Source of the DNA: CAZLBC01 sp964557575
GTDB taxonomy: Bacteria; Planctomycetota; Phycisphaerae; SM23-33
Assembly: GCA_964557575.1 (NCBI GenBank)
Contig: CAZLBC010000030.1
Span: 1-49,439, forward strand
Length of the DNA stretch: 49,439 bases
Direction: 5' to 3'
The notes beneath the pieces were generated by a model. It saw nothing but the letters and a program-made list of their open reading frames with translations, did not search any database and was not told where the DNA came from. Position numbers and translations under genes: made by a program. Position 1 is the stretch's first letter. Every line of letters starts with the position of its first letter. Below are positions 8,915 through 17,634 of the stretch, piece by piece.

Positions 8915-11900
8915 AACTGGGCTCCGTTCCGGGCGTCTCGACGTGCCTGAGACCCTCCCGGAACTCGCGGCCGCGGAGCCGGGCGAGGGCGACCCGGACG
9001 TCGATGACCAGGCTGAGGATCAGGGGCACCACCAAGAGGGTGAAGACGGCCGACACGGCGAGCCCGCCGACCACGACGCTGCCGAGACCGCGGTAGATCT
9101 CGCTGCCGGCGCCGGGGGCGACGACCAGGGGAAGCATGGCAAAGACGCTGGTGGCCGTGGTCATGAAAATCGGCCGGATCCGGGTCCGCACCGATTCCGC
9201 GATGGCCTCCCGCGGATCGGTCAGTCGCCGGGCCGCCTCGTCGGCCTCGCCCGTGCCCCGCATGAAGTTCAGGGCCTGGTGGACGATCAGGATGGCGTTG
9301 TTGACCACGATGCCGATCAGGATGATAAATCCCAGCATGGTCAGGGTATCGAGCTGCTGGTTGGGATGCACGGACCGCAGGAGGGTCAGTCCCAGGAACC
9401 CGCCGACCATGGCCATCGGGACCGAGAACATGATAACGAAGGGATAGAGGAAGCTCTCGAACAGGGCCGACATCAGGAGGTAGGTGATCAGGAGGGCGAG
9501 GAAAAAACGGCTGAAACCCACGCTCAGCAGGGATTCGGCGTTGAATCCCGTCCACGCGCCGAGCAGGGCGCGGCGGGTCTCGGTCAGGCTGTCGGCGTTG
9601 CCGGAGAAATACAGGTTGATGTCCGCCGTAATCTCACCCGCGGCGCGGGCCTGTGCGACAATCGACTCGATCTCCTCCCGGGCCTCCTGGAGCGCCATCG
9701 TGCCGGGCGGATTGACGGTAAAGGTGATTGCCCGCTGCTGCTCGACCCGCTTGATCGACTTGGAGGCATCGGCGCGCTGCACCTTCGTTATCTCGTTGAG
9801 GGGGAGCATCGTCACCGCCCCGCCGGAATCCCTGACGGCCAGGGGCATATCCTCTATTTCCCGGGGCGTGACCGCGATCGCCGGGTCGCGGATGATCAGC
9901 AGGTCGAGCGTATCGCCCTCGAAGTTGAAGTCACCGATATCGGCGCCGTCGATCAGGGCACGCACACTGACGGAGAGCGCCCGGACGTTGAGCCCGAGTT
10001 CCTTGGCCCTGACCTGGTCTATGACAACGCGCCGTTCGGGACCGGTCAACTCGAAACTCTGGGGGTCGGTGCGGATCGAGAACGGGCTGAACCGGGCGAA
10101 GAGCCGCTTCTGGAGGGCCTCGGCGCTGCGCCGGAGGTTATCCGCATCGTTGCCCACCAGCTCGACGTCCACGGAATCGCCGCCGGCGAAGCGGCCGAAG
10201 ATCGACGGCTGCCGGGCGAACCCGAAACAGCCGGGCTGCTTTTTCATCATGTTCTGGAGGACCGGTATCAGACTTCGCGCGCTGCGGGGTTCCTTTGACC
10301 GGCAGATCATGAACACCCTGCCCCGGGAGACGATCACGATGATCTCGTCGATGGCAGGCACCTGCGCGACGCGGTTGCCCGCGGAATCGTACACAGGCCG
10401 GATCGCCGTTGCCTCCGCGGTGTTTGCCGCCTCCCAGTAGGGGCGGAGTTCCTCTTCGATGCGGTCGCCGAGGAGCACATTCTGCTCGTAGGAATAGCTG
10501 GGCGGCGTGAACATCATGCCGACGATGAAGTTGCGGTTGCCGTTGGGCAGGTAGCCGGCGGGCGGAATCATCCACACGATCCCCCCGACGCTCACGGCCA
10601 TGACGGCCGCGACAATCACCAGCCGCGTGTAGACACCGGCGAAGCTTCGGTGAGTCAGCAGGTAGATCATGCGGGAATAGCCCGCGGCGAGGCATCCGGC
10701 CAGGTAGCGGATCCCCAGCAGTCCCGCGAGGGCCCGCCGCAGAAATCCGCCCCGTTTTTTACGGTCGCGCAGAAAGGCGGCCCCGGCCGAGGGAATCACG
10801 GTGGTCGAAACGACCAGGGAAAACCCGACGGCCGCGCATATCGCGAGGGCGATGTCGTGGAAGAGCTGCCCGGCTTCTTCCCGTATCGTCAGGACCGGGG
10901 CGAAGACGGCGATGGTCGTCAACGACGACGAGAGGATCGCCCCCCACACCTCCCGGGTACCGCGGTAAGCGGCCACCAGCGGCCCTTCGCCCATGTGGAG
11001 GTGCCGGTCGATGTTCTCGCTGACCACGATGGCGTTGTCGACGACCATGCCGACCGCGAAACTCAGCCCCGCCAGGGAGACGACGTTGAGATTGCGCCCG
11101 AAGACGTGCATGATAACGAACGTCCCCACGATCGAAATCGGGATGGACAGCGCGATGATCACCGCGGGACGCGGGCTGCCCAAAAACAGCAGCAGCACGA
11201 GCACCGCCAGGGAGGCCCCGAGGAGCATGTTGTCGGTGACGATGCCGATCGCGTCGTTGATATAGTCGGTTTCATCGTAGATCATCCGCAGGCGAATCCG
11301 GTGGCGGTCGTGCCGGAACTGGGCGCAGAGCCCGTCGTCCCGGTTGAGTTCCTTGACGCGCCGGCGGAACTCGTCCATGACCTCGATGACGTTTGCACCG
11401 GTTTCGCGCCGCAGCAGGAGCGCCATCGTCGGCGTCCCCTTTGAGCGGTCGAAGTGGGTGTTCTTCTCGAGCTTCATGGTCACCCGGGCGACGTCCCCGA
11501 TCCGGATGGGTGTGTCCCCGTCGTAACGGATGATGGTATTCCTGATCTGCCGAAGGTCGTCATACTGGCCGATCACCCGGTACCGGACGTCGAGGCGGCC
11601 GTCGGGAAGATCGCCGCCGGACTCGTTGAGGTTGTCGAGCTGGAGTGCGTTTTTTATCTCCGCGCACGTGATACCGCGGTGGGCGAGGGCGTAGGGATCT
11701 ATCTGGATATGGACCTGGTGCTCGCGCCCCCCCTTCAGGTCCACCTCGGAGACGCCGGGTATCCGCTCGAGGTAGGGCTTGATATAGCGGTCGAAATAGT
11801 CATAGAACGCGGCGATATCCAGGTCGGGGTCGGCCGCCTGGACGAAACAGACCCCGATCACGTCCTCCTCGGCGCTGGAGGACGCCTTGATGATCGGCCG

Positions 11901-12269
11901 CTCGACGTTATCGGGATAGTAGGGCACCTCGTCGAGCTTGTTGGAGACCTCCTGCAGCGCCCGGTCGACCGCCACGTCGATGTTGAACTCCATTTCGATG
12001 GAACCCCGGCCGAGTTCGCCGGTGGCGGTCATCTTCCGGAGCCCGGGGATGGTCTTGAGCCGCTCCTCTTGCTCCTGCAGGATCATGCGCTCGATTTCCT
12101 CGGGGCTCCTGCCGGGCCAGATGGTCGTCACCCTGACGATGGGCCGGTCGACGTCCGGGGTCATCTGCACGGGGATGGCCACCACGGCCAGGATACCGAA
12201 CAGGATGACCAGGATCACGCTGACGGTGACCTTGACCGGGTTCTCTATCGCAAAACGGATGATATCCAT
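8847..12269 (-). CDS. RND (HAE1/AcrB-type) efflux permease
   Basis: The protein has 1140 residues, an inner-membrane proton-driven pump subunit. The start ATG at 12269 opens the classic RND N-terminus (MDIIRFAIENPVKVTV) with GGAG just upstream, 13 bases after the adaptor gene. It has the two-fold RND plan: a first helix, a large periplasmic loop, helices 2-6 with GMVVDNAIVVSENI (one proton-relay Asp, Asn at the second site), a second loop, then helices 7-12 with GIVVNNAILIVHQ. It is about 100 residues longer than usual members. The last 25 or so residues (from about SSGDTILNS) are translated from the inserted repeat at 8795-8914, so the native stop has been lost. No outer-membrane channel gene is in the operon. 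Substrates are unknown. Confidence 0.92.
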   Translation of the reverse strand: MDIIRFAIENPVKVTVSVILVILFGILAVVAIPVQMTPDVDRPIVRVTTIWPGRSPEEIERMILQEQEERLKTIPGLRKMTATGELGRGSIEMEFNIDVAVDRALQEVSNKLDEVPYYPDNVERPIIKASSSAEEDVIGVCFVQAADPDLDIAAFYDYFDRYIKPYLERIPGVSEVDLKGGREHQVHIQIDPYALAHRGITCAEIKNALQLDNLNESGGDLPDGRLDVRYRVIGQYDDLRQIRNTIIRYDGDTPIRIGDVARVTMKLEKNTHFDRSKGTPTMALLLRRETGANVIEVMDEFRRRVKELNRDDGLCAQFRHDRHRIRLRMIYDETDYINDAIGIVTDNMLLGASLAVLVLLLFLGSPRPAVIIALSIPISIVGTFVIMHVFGRNLNVVSLAGLSFAVGMVVDNAIVVSENIDRHLHMGEGPLVAAYRGTREVWGAILSSSLTTIAVFAPVLTIREEAGQLFHDIALAICAAVGFSLVVSTTVIPSAGAAFLRDRKKRGGFLRRALAGLLGIRYLAGCLAAGYSRMIYLLTHRSFAGVYTRLVIVAAVMAVSVGGIVWMIPPAGYLPNGNRNFIVGMMFTPPSYSYEQNVLLGDRIEEELRPYWEAANTAEATAIRPVYDSAGNRVAQVPAIDEIIVIVSRGRVFMICRSKEPRSARSLIPVLQNMMKKQPGCFGFARQPSIFGRFAGGDSVDVELVGNDADNLRRSAEALQKRLFARFSPFSIRTDPQSFELTGPERRVVIDQVRAKELGLNVRALSVSVRALIDGADIGDFNFEGDTLDLLIIRDPAIAVTPREIEDMPLAVRDSGGAVTMLPLNEITKVQRADASKSIKRVEQQRAITFTVNPPGTMALQEAREEIESIVAQARAAGEITADINLYFSGNADSLTETRRALLGAWTGFNAESLLSVGFSRFFLALLITYLLMSALFESFLYPFVIMFSVPMAMVGGFLGLTLLRSVHPNQQLDTLTMLGFIILIGIVVNNAILIVHQALNFMRGTGEADEAARRLTDPREAIAESVRTRIRPIFMTTATSVFAMLPLVVAPGAGSEIYRGLGSVVVGGLAVSAVFTLLVVPLILSLVIDVRVALARLRGREFREGLRHVETPGTEPSSGDTILNSRQPSTFPESDSSET

Positions 12270-12282
12270 CGTCTGCTCCGGT

Positions 12283-13521
12283 TCAGGACGAAGCCGCCGG
12301 ACCGTCCGGGCGTTCGGGTTTACCGGGCCCGCGGTCGAGAGGGGCCACCTCCTGGCGGGGCCGGAGGCGTTCGGCGCCCTCGACGACAACCGTCGCGCCG
12401 TCAACCAGCAGTTGCTGCCCGCCGTCGGTCAGGGGCCGGACCGCGTAGCGGTCGCCGACGCGGGAAACGACCGTTACCGGCACCGGGAACGCCTCAAGGC
12501 CGCTGCCGTCCCGCACGACCCAGACGGTATTGCCGTCCGGTTTGATAAGTACGGCGTCGCGCGACACCACGATCTGCTTTCCGGTTTCGCCGGCCGGGAA
12601 CACCGCCTCGGTGCTCATCCCCGCCTTGAGTCGCCCGCCGTCGTCGGAGAGGATCACCCTGACCGGGTAGGTGCGGGACGCCGTCGCCCCGTAGGGGTTG
12701 ATGGATTCGATCTTCCCGGTATAGGTCCTCTCGATGGGCTCGACCGTGACGGGAATGTCCATGCCCGCCTCCAGCCCGTTGACCAGCGACTCGGGCACGT
12801 TCATCTCCGCGTAGATGTGCCCCCGGCTGATGATATCGACAACCGGAGAGCCCGGGCTCAGGTGCTGGCCCAGCTCCGCGCGGCGGGCGACGACCCAGCC
12901 GTCGAACGGCGCCCGTATATCCACCCGGTTCCTCTTTTCGCGGAGGTCGGCCAGGGCAACCCTCGCCGCCTTGAGTTCGGCCTGCGTTTCGTCGTAAGCG
13001 GCCCGCTGGTCTTCGTATTCGCGATCGGTTGCCACGTCCCGCCGGTGCAGCGCCCGGACCCGGTCGAGGTTGGCCTTCTCCTTCGCCAGCCGTGTGGTGA
13101 TGACCTCTACCAGGGCCTTCTGGCGGTCGATGCCCAGGTCGAGCCACGTGTTGTCGATGCTGGCGATAATCGTCTTGTCCGTCGTCACCGGCGTGCCCTC
13201 GACGACATTCATGGCGACGATCTTCCCGGTCACCTCGCTCGCCACGGTCACCTTGCGGATTTCGCGCAGCCGCCCGACGATCCGCTTTTCAGGGCGCACC
13301 GACTCCAGCGAGGCCGCGGACACCCGCACCGGGGCCGCGGGTTCCGCCCGTGTTTCCGCCAGCCCGGCGGGCGCGGGACGGGCCGCCTGGAAATCCTGAT
13401 TTTCCAGGCGATTCAGCCACCAGTAATGAACGCCCAGCCCCCCCGCCAGCCCCCCCGCCAGCAGACACGTCAGCGATACGGATAAGAGGATCACCCTACC
13501 GTGATGTTTTTCTCTCGACAC
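12283..13521 (-). CDS. HlyD/AcrA-type membrane fusion protein of RND pump
   Basis: The protein has 412 residues from GTG 13521, which is eight bases after GGAGGAG; an in-frame GTG at 13530 overlaps the upstream stop but would sit on top of that ribosome-binding site. One N-terminal membrane anchor (VILLSVSLTCLLAGGLAGG) is followed by the split lipoyl/barrel-sandwich motif (VASEVTGKIVAMNVVEGTPV and DIRAPFDGWVVARRAELGQH) around a coiled-coil hairpin rich in Ala, Lys and Glu (about 150-205). A beta-barrel and membrane-proximal domain follow. It bridges the RND permease to an outer-membrane channel. It lies between the TetR regulator and the permease in one leftward operon. Confidence 0.9.
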   Translation of the reverse strand: MSREKHHGRVILLSVSLTCLLAGGLAGGLGVHYWWLNRLENQDFQAARPAPAGLAETRAEPAAPVRVSAASLESVRPEKRIVGRLREIRKVTVASEVTGKIVAMNVVEGTPVTTDKTIIASIDNTWLDLGIDRQKALVEVITTRLAKEKANLDRVRALHRRDVATDREYEDQRAAYDETQAELKAARVALADLREKRNRVDIRAPFDGWVVARRAELGQHLSPGSPVVDIISRGHIYAEMNVPESLVNGLEAGMDIPVTVEPIERTYTGKIESINPYGATASRTYPVRVILSDDGGRLKAGMSTEAVFPAGETGKQIVVSRDAVLIKPDGNTVWVVRDGSGLEAFPVPVTVVSRVGDRYAVRPLTDGGQQLLVDGATVVVEGAERLRPRQEVAPLDRGPGKPERPDGPAASS

Positions 13522-13526
13522 GAAAA

Positions 13527-14186
13527 TCACTCCTCCCCGAACGGTTCGTCCGCCGGGTCCGGCAGCCCCAGGGTCCGGGTGACGGACAGGGCCGCGTACT
13601 GCGCCAACTCCTCGGTAAGCAGCGGGGAATCCGCACCCGTGTCAAAAATACGGCCCATGCGCTCCATACGCTGTGCGTAAAAGACCAGTTGGCTTATGAA
13701 CACGTAGAAAATTTTCCGGGCCTCGCGCCCGCCGATTCCGGGTCGTGCCAGGCGCACAATGCGAAGGAACAGTTCGAAATCGGGTTTCAATATGCGATTA
13801 TCGACCCAGACAAAGACGTCCTCGGGGCCCTCGGTAAAAAGCCTGACAATCAAGCGGGTATGCCACCGGGGCGCCGCTGTCCCAAGTGACGCCGCGAACC
13901 GCTTACAGACCATGAGTTGCAGGAGGTTCGAGACGCCGGCGGGATCGGACCGATCGGGGACGGGAACCCGTATGTTCTGCTGCGTCACCCGCAGGTCCAG
14001 AACGTGCTCGACGGATGCCCGGTACAGGTTCGCCTTTCCGCCGAAGTAGTAGTGGATACTCCCGATATTCGAGCCCGCCGCCTCCGCGATGGCGCGGGTG
14101 CCGGTGCCCTCGAGACCGTTTTCGGCGAAGAGCCGTCCCGCCGCCTCGATCAGTGCCGTCCGGGTATCGGTTGTTGCTGTCGCCAC
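13527..14186 (-). CDS. TetR/AcrR-family repressor (CecR-like) of the efflux operon
   Basis: The protein has 219 residues with a GTG start at 14186 and AGGAGCAGGA upstream. Residues 10-56 form the TetR helix-turn-helix (ALIEAAGRLFAENGLEGTG, then TRAIAEAAGSNIGSIHYYFG, GKANLYRA). The C-terminal ligand domain, with the FYVFISQLVFYAQRMERMG region, resembles the CecR/DUF1956 subgroup, members of which sit beside HlyD-type exporter genes. It is the first gene of the operon and its stop (13527-13529) is five bases before the adaptor start. The promoter upstream contains a perfect palindrome, so autoregulation of the whole efflux operon is likely. The inducer is unknown. Confidence 0.9.
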   Translation of the reverse strand: MATATTDTRTALIEAAGRLFAENGLEGTGTRAIAEAAGSNIGSIHYYFGGKANLYRASVEHVLDLRVTQQNIRVPVPDRSDPAGVSNLLQLMVCKRFAASLGTAAPRWHTRLIVRLFTEGPEDVFVWVDNRILKPDFELFLRIVRLARPGIGGREARKIFYVFISQLVFYAQRMERMGRIFDTGADSPLLTEELAQYAALSVTRTLGLPDPADEPFGEE

Positions 14187-14240
14187 GAGTATCCTGCTCC
14201 TGATGGGTGTTACACCTACTATTAACCAATCGAAAAAGGA

Positions 14241-14269
14241 ATTTAATCAAATGATTAAAATAAGGTCAA
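14241..14269 (-). promoter_or_regulatory. Promoter and palindromic operator of the TetR-HlyD-RND operon
   Basis: On the minus strand TTGACC (14269-14264) and TTAAAT (14246-14241) are 17 bases apart. A perfect palindrome TTTAATCA-AA-TGATTAAA (14242-14259) fills the spacer and overlaps the -10, the usual place for a TetR-family operator. The predicted start is near 14233, leaving a leader of about 47 bases. Confidence 0.7.
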
Positions 14270-14300
14270 CACCCCAATTTCGAAAACAGAGAAAAAGAGA

Positions 14301-14352
14301 AACCGGACACCCAATACCTGTCACAGCCTCGCCCGGATATCGGTGTCCGGTT
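14301..14352 (-). terminator. Rho-independent terminator of the Gfo/isomerase operon
   Basis: An 11-base perfect stem (AACCGGACACC at 14301-14311 with GGTGTCCGGTT at 14342-14352) encloses a 30-base loop. Read leftward it is followed by the pyrimidine-rich TCTCTTTTTCTC. It lies seven bases beyond the stop of the oxidoreductase at 14360 and separates that operon from the TetR promoter. Confidence 0.65.
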
Positions 14353-14359
14353 TTGTATG

Positions 14360-15373
14360 TTACAGAGACGTAATTTCACCCGAGGCCACGCTGTTGCCCT
14401 CGGCCTCGATGACCTCGATGCTCCGGGCCGCGTCGGCCGCCGAGACCACGTCGAGCGAGCCGCCCCCCGTCACCTGCTCGACGAAATATCGCAGCTCTCC
14501 CTCCCAGCCGTCTCCTTCCCGGTCGATCCGCTCGGCCTCGCCGCCGCTGAACAGCGTGAGGTGATGTTCCCGGCTCATGTCGTAATCGGCCGTGGCTTTC
14601 TCGAAATTGACCGTGAACTGCATGTTGAAGCCGAATCCCTCGTCCATGCACCACCCGCCCTCGGCGGTCACGAGATCCGGCAACGATTCGTCCCGGTAGA
14701 TATACTGCGTGGCGACGTGATCGACCTGGCCGCTGGTGTGAACGAACCCGCTGCTGTTGACGGCGTCGGGCCGACCGAACAGCCAGCAGACGAAGTCGGT
14801 ATCGTGGATGTGGAGGTCGAGGAGGGCCCCTCCCGACCACTCCCCGTTTGAATACCACCCCGGCGGCATCGCGGCGACACGGCGAAACGTCGCGCTGAGA
14901 ACCTTCCCGTAGGTGCCCTTTTCAACCGCCTCCTTCAGCCACTGCCATTCCGGCCAGAATCGCAGGCACATGGCGGGCATGAACATACCCGGGGCCCGCT
15001 CGGCCGCCGCGGCTATCGACCGGGCCTCGGCCGCGGTCCGCGCGAGCGGCTTCTCGCACACCACGTGCTTGCCCGACTCCAGCGCGGCCGTGACCAGTTC
15101 CAGGTGGAACGGCGTCGGCACGCAGATGTCCACGATGTCCAGATCGTCCATCGCCAGCAAGTCGCGATAATCCGTCGTTGTCTTCAGCGAATCGAAATCG
15201 ATACCGGGCACCCCGCCGTCGCCGATATTGCCCCAGGCGTCCGACAGGTCGCCGCCGGCCTTCTTTTCATCCGCGTCGGCAACCGCCGCTATGTCGGCGT
15301 TCTCAATATTCGCATATGCCTTGATATGCGTGATGCCCATGAAACCAAGCCCAACCACACCGATCTTCGCCAT
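14360..15373 (-). CDS. Gfo/Idh/MocA-family NAD(P)-dependent oxidoreductase (cytoplasmic)
   Basis: The protein has 337 residues from ATG 15373 with AAAGGA upstream. The N-terminus is a Rossmann fold (MAKIGVVGLGFMGITHIKAY, then IAAVADAD), followed by the family motif VCEKPLARTAAEA (EKP, around residue 107) and a C-terminal alpha/beta domain with LLDLHIHDTDFVCWLFG, containing the conserved HxxD. Members oxidise or reduce sugars, inositols or their acids. There is no signal peptide. It is 41 bases downstream of a xylose-isomerase-like TIM barrel gene, a pairing usual for inositol or keto-sugar catabolism. The exact substrate cannot be read from sequence. Confidence 0.9.
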   Translation of the reverse strand: MAKIGVVGLGFMGITHIKAYANIENADIAAVADADEKKAGGDLSDAWGNIGDGGVPGIDFDSLKTTTDYRDLLAMDDLDIVDICVPTPFHLELVTAALESGKHVVCEKPLARTAAEARSIAAAAERAPGMFMPAMCLRFWPEWQWLKEAVEKGTYGKVLSATFRRVAAMPPGWYSNGEWSGGALLDLHIHDTDFVCWLFGRPDAVNSSGFVHTSGQVDHVATQYIYRDESLPDLVTAEGGWCMDEGFGFNMQFTVNFEKATADYDMSREHHLTLFSGGEAERIDREGDGWEGELRYFVEQVTGGGSLDVVSAADAARSIEVIEAEGNSVASGEITSL

Positions 15374-15414
15374 GATGGTATCCTTTCGCGTTTAAAACCG
15401 GATGCCTGTATGCC

Positions 15415-16251
15415 CTACGACGACATGACACCCTTGATAAAGCCGATGCCCGTGGCAATGTCTCCCGGCCGGTCGTCGCCGGCCTCCCGCTCGAACATCA
15501 TGTCTCCGGAAAAACCTCCCGCGCCGAGTACGGAAAAGAACGCCGGCCAATCCACTTCGCCCGCGCCTACGGGCACCTCTGCGCCCCACTCCTGACCGGG
15601 CCGCTCGGCGCTGCAGGCGTCTTTCAGATGGACCTGGCGTATACCGCCGACGAGGCGCCGTGCCGCATCCACGGGGTCACCCATGCCGTAGAGGATCATG
15701 TTGGCCGGGTCGAAGTTCACCCCCACGTTCGCCCGGTCGAGATCGCCGAGAAATCCCTCGAGGGTCTCCGCCGTTTCCTGGCCGGTCTCCAGCAGCAGGA
15801 CACCGTCGCACTCCTCGGCGAAGACGTCGGCGATCATCGCGACCCGCTCGATCAGTATGTCCCGGGTGGGATCATCCGGACCGGGCGGGATAAACCCGGC
15901 ATGGCTGCTGACAAGCTTCACGCCGAGTTCGGCGGCGATGTTCGCGTCGCGCCGCGCGTTTTCGATGTTGCGCTCCCAGTGTTCGTCCGGCACCACGCCG
16001 CCGGTGCGGCGTATGGTTTCCAGCGTCGTATAGTCCTCCCCGATGGTGTGATACATGCCGGAGGCGATCTCGATCCCCTCTCCCGAAAGAACGGCACCGG
16101 CCTCCGTCCACGCGGACGATTCCGCGACCGGATCGATCGCGAGCTGAATCTTCGACAAACCGAGCACCCGGACCGCGTCGGCGAGCTGTTTGGGCGATTC
16201 CGGAAGCAGCGACCAGCTGCATACACCGAGGCGTACGGTTTCATCAGACAT
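15415..16251 (-). CDS. Sugar phosphate isomerase/epimerase-like TIM barrel (AP endonuclease 2 fold)
   Basis: The protein has 278 residues from ATG 16251, preceded by AGGAG. It is a xylose isomerase-like TIM barrel: GVCSWSLLPES near the start, SSHAGFIPPG mid-protein, GVLLLETGQETAE carrying a metal-ligand Glu, VGVNFDPANMIL with the conserved Asp, and RQVHLKDA with the metal-ligand His. Relatives include inosose dehydratases, hydroxypyruvate isomerases and 3-keto-sugar epimerases. It is the first gene of a two-gene operon with the Gfo/Idh/MocA enzyme. A minus-strand -10 TATAAT (16342-16337) lies about 86 bases upstream but has no good -35. Confidence 0.88.
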   Translation of the reverse strand: MSDETVRLGVCSWSLLPESPKQLADAVRVLGLSKIQLAIDPVAESSAWTEAGAVLSGEGIEIASGMYHTIGEDYTTLETIRRTGGVVPDEHWERNIENARRDANIAAELGVKLVSSHAGFIPPGPDDPTRDILIERVAMIADVFAEECDGVLLLETGQETAETLEGFLGDLDRANVGVNFDPANMILYGMGDPVDAARRLVGGIRQVHLKDACSAERPGQEWGAEVPVGAGEVDWPAFFSVLGAGGFSGDMMFEREAGDDRPGDIATGIGFIKGVMSS

Positions 16252-16526
16252 TCTTCATTTCTCCTCTCATGGGTCCGCCGGTCACGGGCGGATAGTTCTC
16301 GCGTGATTTCCACGCACTGTCTTCCCGAACAGAATGATTATAGTGTCACCGGTTGCGCGGAAAAAATCCATATCCTGTCTTAATTCCACCAATATATGAA
16401 CCGTCGACGCGGGCGCATCGCGCCGCCCGGCCGAAAAGCGACTTATCTCCCGTTCCCGGAACCGCCGATAGGTAATACATGATTTCATGGACGGGAATCA
16501 AGTGACACGCGTGAAGGAGCACCGGC

Positions 16527-16760
16527 ATGAAAAGGGCAGCGACATCTCTGTTATTCCTTGTTGTGACGGCCGCGTTCCACGTCCTGTGGCAGTGGTACTC
16601 CCCGCCGGAAACCGGCCCCGTTTCCGCTGTGCCGGCATCCTACGGCCCGGCCGGCGTCCTGGCCGCCATATCCGCCATCGGGATTATCGCCCGGCGCGTG
16701 GAAAAATCGAGAACGCCGAAAAAAAGGCTGCACGGCGAAGTCGATACGAAACACCGCTGA
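16527..16760 (+). CDS. Small two-helix membrane protein of unknown function
   Basis: The protein has 77 residues. AAGGAG lies nine bases before the ATG, which argues for real translation. Two hydrophobic helices (about 4-20 and 43-60) are separated by a short Pro/Ser-rich loop, and the C-terminus is strongly basic (RRVEKSRTPKKRLHGE). No family is recognised. Its stop is three bases from the stop of the convergent endonuclease III-like gene. Confidence 0.5.
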   Translation: MKRAATSLLFLVVTAAFHVLWQWYSPPETGPVSAVPASYGPAGVLAAISAIGIIARRVEKSRTPKKRLHGEVDTKHR

Positions 16761-16763
16761 TCG

Positions 16764-17429
16764 TCACCGCGCCTCGATCACGTGCGGGAAGCATTCGAGG
16801 GGGCAGCCGTCGCAGCGCGGCACAACCCGGCAGTACCGCTTGCCGGTCTCGACGATTTGCGCGTGAAAATCGTTCCACAGATCCACATCTTCGGGCAGGC
16901 GCGACTCGCAACAGTGCTTGATGTCGTCGTAGCCGTCGTCTTCCCCGATCAGACCGTGCCGAAGAAACAATCGCCTGGTGTAGGCGTCGACCACGAACGA
17001 CGGGCGGCCCGCGGCGTAGAGTATGATGCTGTCGGCGGTCTCGGGGCCGATGCCGTTTATCTCGAGCAGTCCTTCCCTGAGCACGGCGACCGGGCGGTCC
17101 AAAAACGCGTCGATGTCGCCGCGGAAGTCGCGAACGACGACGGACAGAAAATGGCGCAGTCGCTTTGCCTTGACGTTGTAGTACCCGGCGGGCCGGATCA
17201 GGGCCGCCAGGGTTTCCGTTTCCATCGCGAGCAGAGAGGCCGCGTCCATCATGCCCGCCGCACGTATCGCGGCGATGGCTTTCTCCACGTTTTTCCAGTT
17301 GGTATTCTGGGTGAGTATCGCCCCCACGCATATCTCGAATCGGCCCTCGCCCGGCCACCAGCCCCGGTGGCCGAATCGTTCGCGCATGGCCGCGTAATAC
17401 TCCATCAAGATGTGCTGCGGGCGAACCAC
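16764..17429 (-). CDS. Endonuclease III-like HhH-GPD DNA glycosylase with a replaced catalytic Lys
   Basis: The protein has 221 residues. The HhH-GPD core is clear: GAILTQNTNWKNVEKAI, the hairpin LLEINGIGPETADSIILY, and FVVDAYTRRLF with the catalytic Asp at 148. The position of the endonuclease III Lys (E. coli Lys120) is Glu130, exactly 18 residues before the Asp as in the family. This suggests a monofunctional glycosylase of the COG2231/MagIII-like type rather than a lyase. The C-terminus keeps four cysteines (200, 206, 209, 213) for a 4Fe-4S cluster with tighter spacing than classical enzymes. The start is uncertain: GTG 17429 has no clear ribosome-binding site and ATG 17405 is an alternative. 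Confidence 0.85.
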   Translation of the reverse strand: MVRPQHILMEYYAAMRERFGHRGWWPGEGRFEICVGAILTQNTNWKNVEKAIAAIRAAGMMDAASLLAMETETLAALIRPAGYYNVKAKRLRHFLSVVVRDFRGDIDAFLDRPVAVLREGLLEINGIGPETADSIILYAAGRPSFVVDAYTRRLFLRHGLIGEDDGYDDIKHCCESRLPEDVDLWNDFHAQIVETGKRYCRVVPRCDGCPLECFPHVIEAR

Positions 17430-17483
17430 GGCTGCATACTACCAGAATTTCACCACGAACAAAATCCGGCCCGCACTTTGTAC

Positions 17484-17511
17484 TTTAGAATTTACTCCGC
17501 GCTCATATAAT
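17484..17511 (+). promoter_or_regulatory. Probable promoter of the GH10-fold/ComEA/CPBP operon
   Basis: A consensus TATAAT (17506-17511) is preceded at 16 bases by TTTAGA (17484-17489), a 4/6 match to the -35. A leader of about 115 bases follows, containing a CGGCAGC/GCTGCCG stem. Confidence 0.45.
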
Positions 17512-17634
17512 CATAAAATGCTCGGAAGCCGCGCGTCAGCCGGTCGCGGCAGCATGCGCGGTGATGCCGTGTCAGGCGGCTGCCGTATCCGAAACGGAAA
17601 CCGGAATAACGCAACACGGTAACAGAGGTACGCG

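Noticed and set aside
13522..13530. GTG 13530 as start of the HlyD gene
   Set aside because: It overlaps the ribosome-binding site itself; GTG 13521 has proper spacing.
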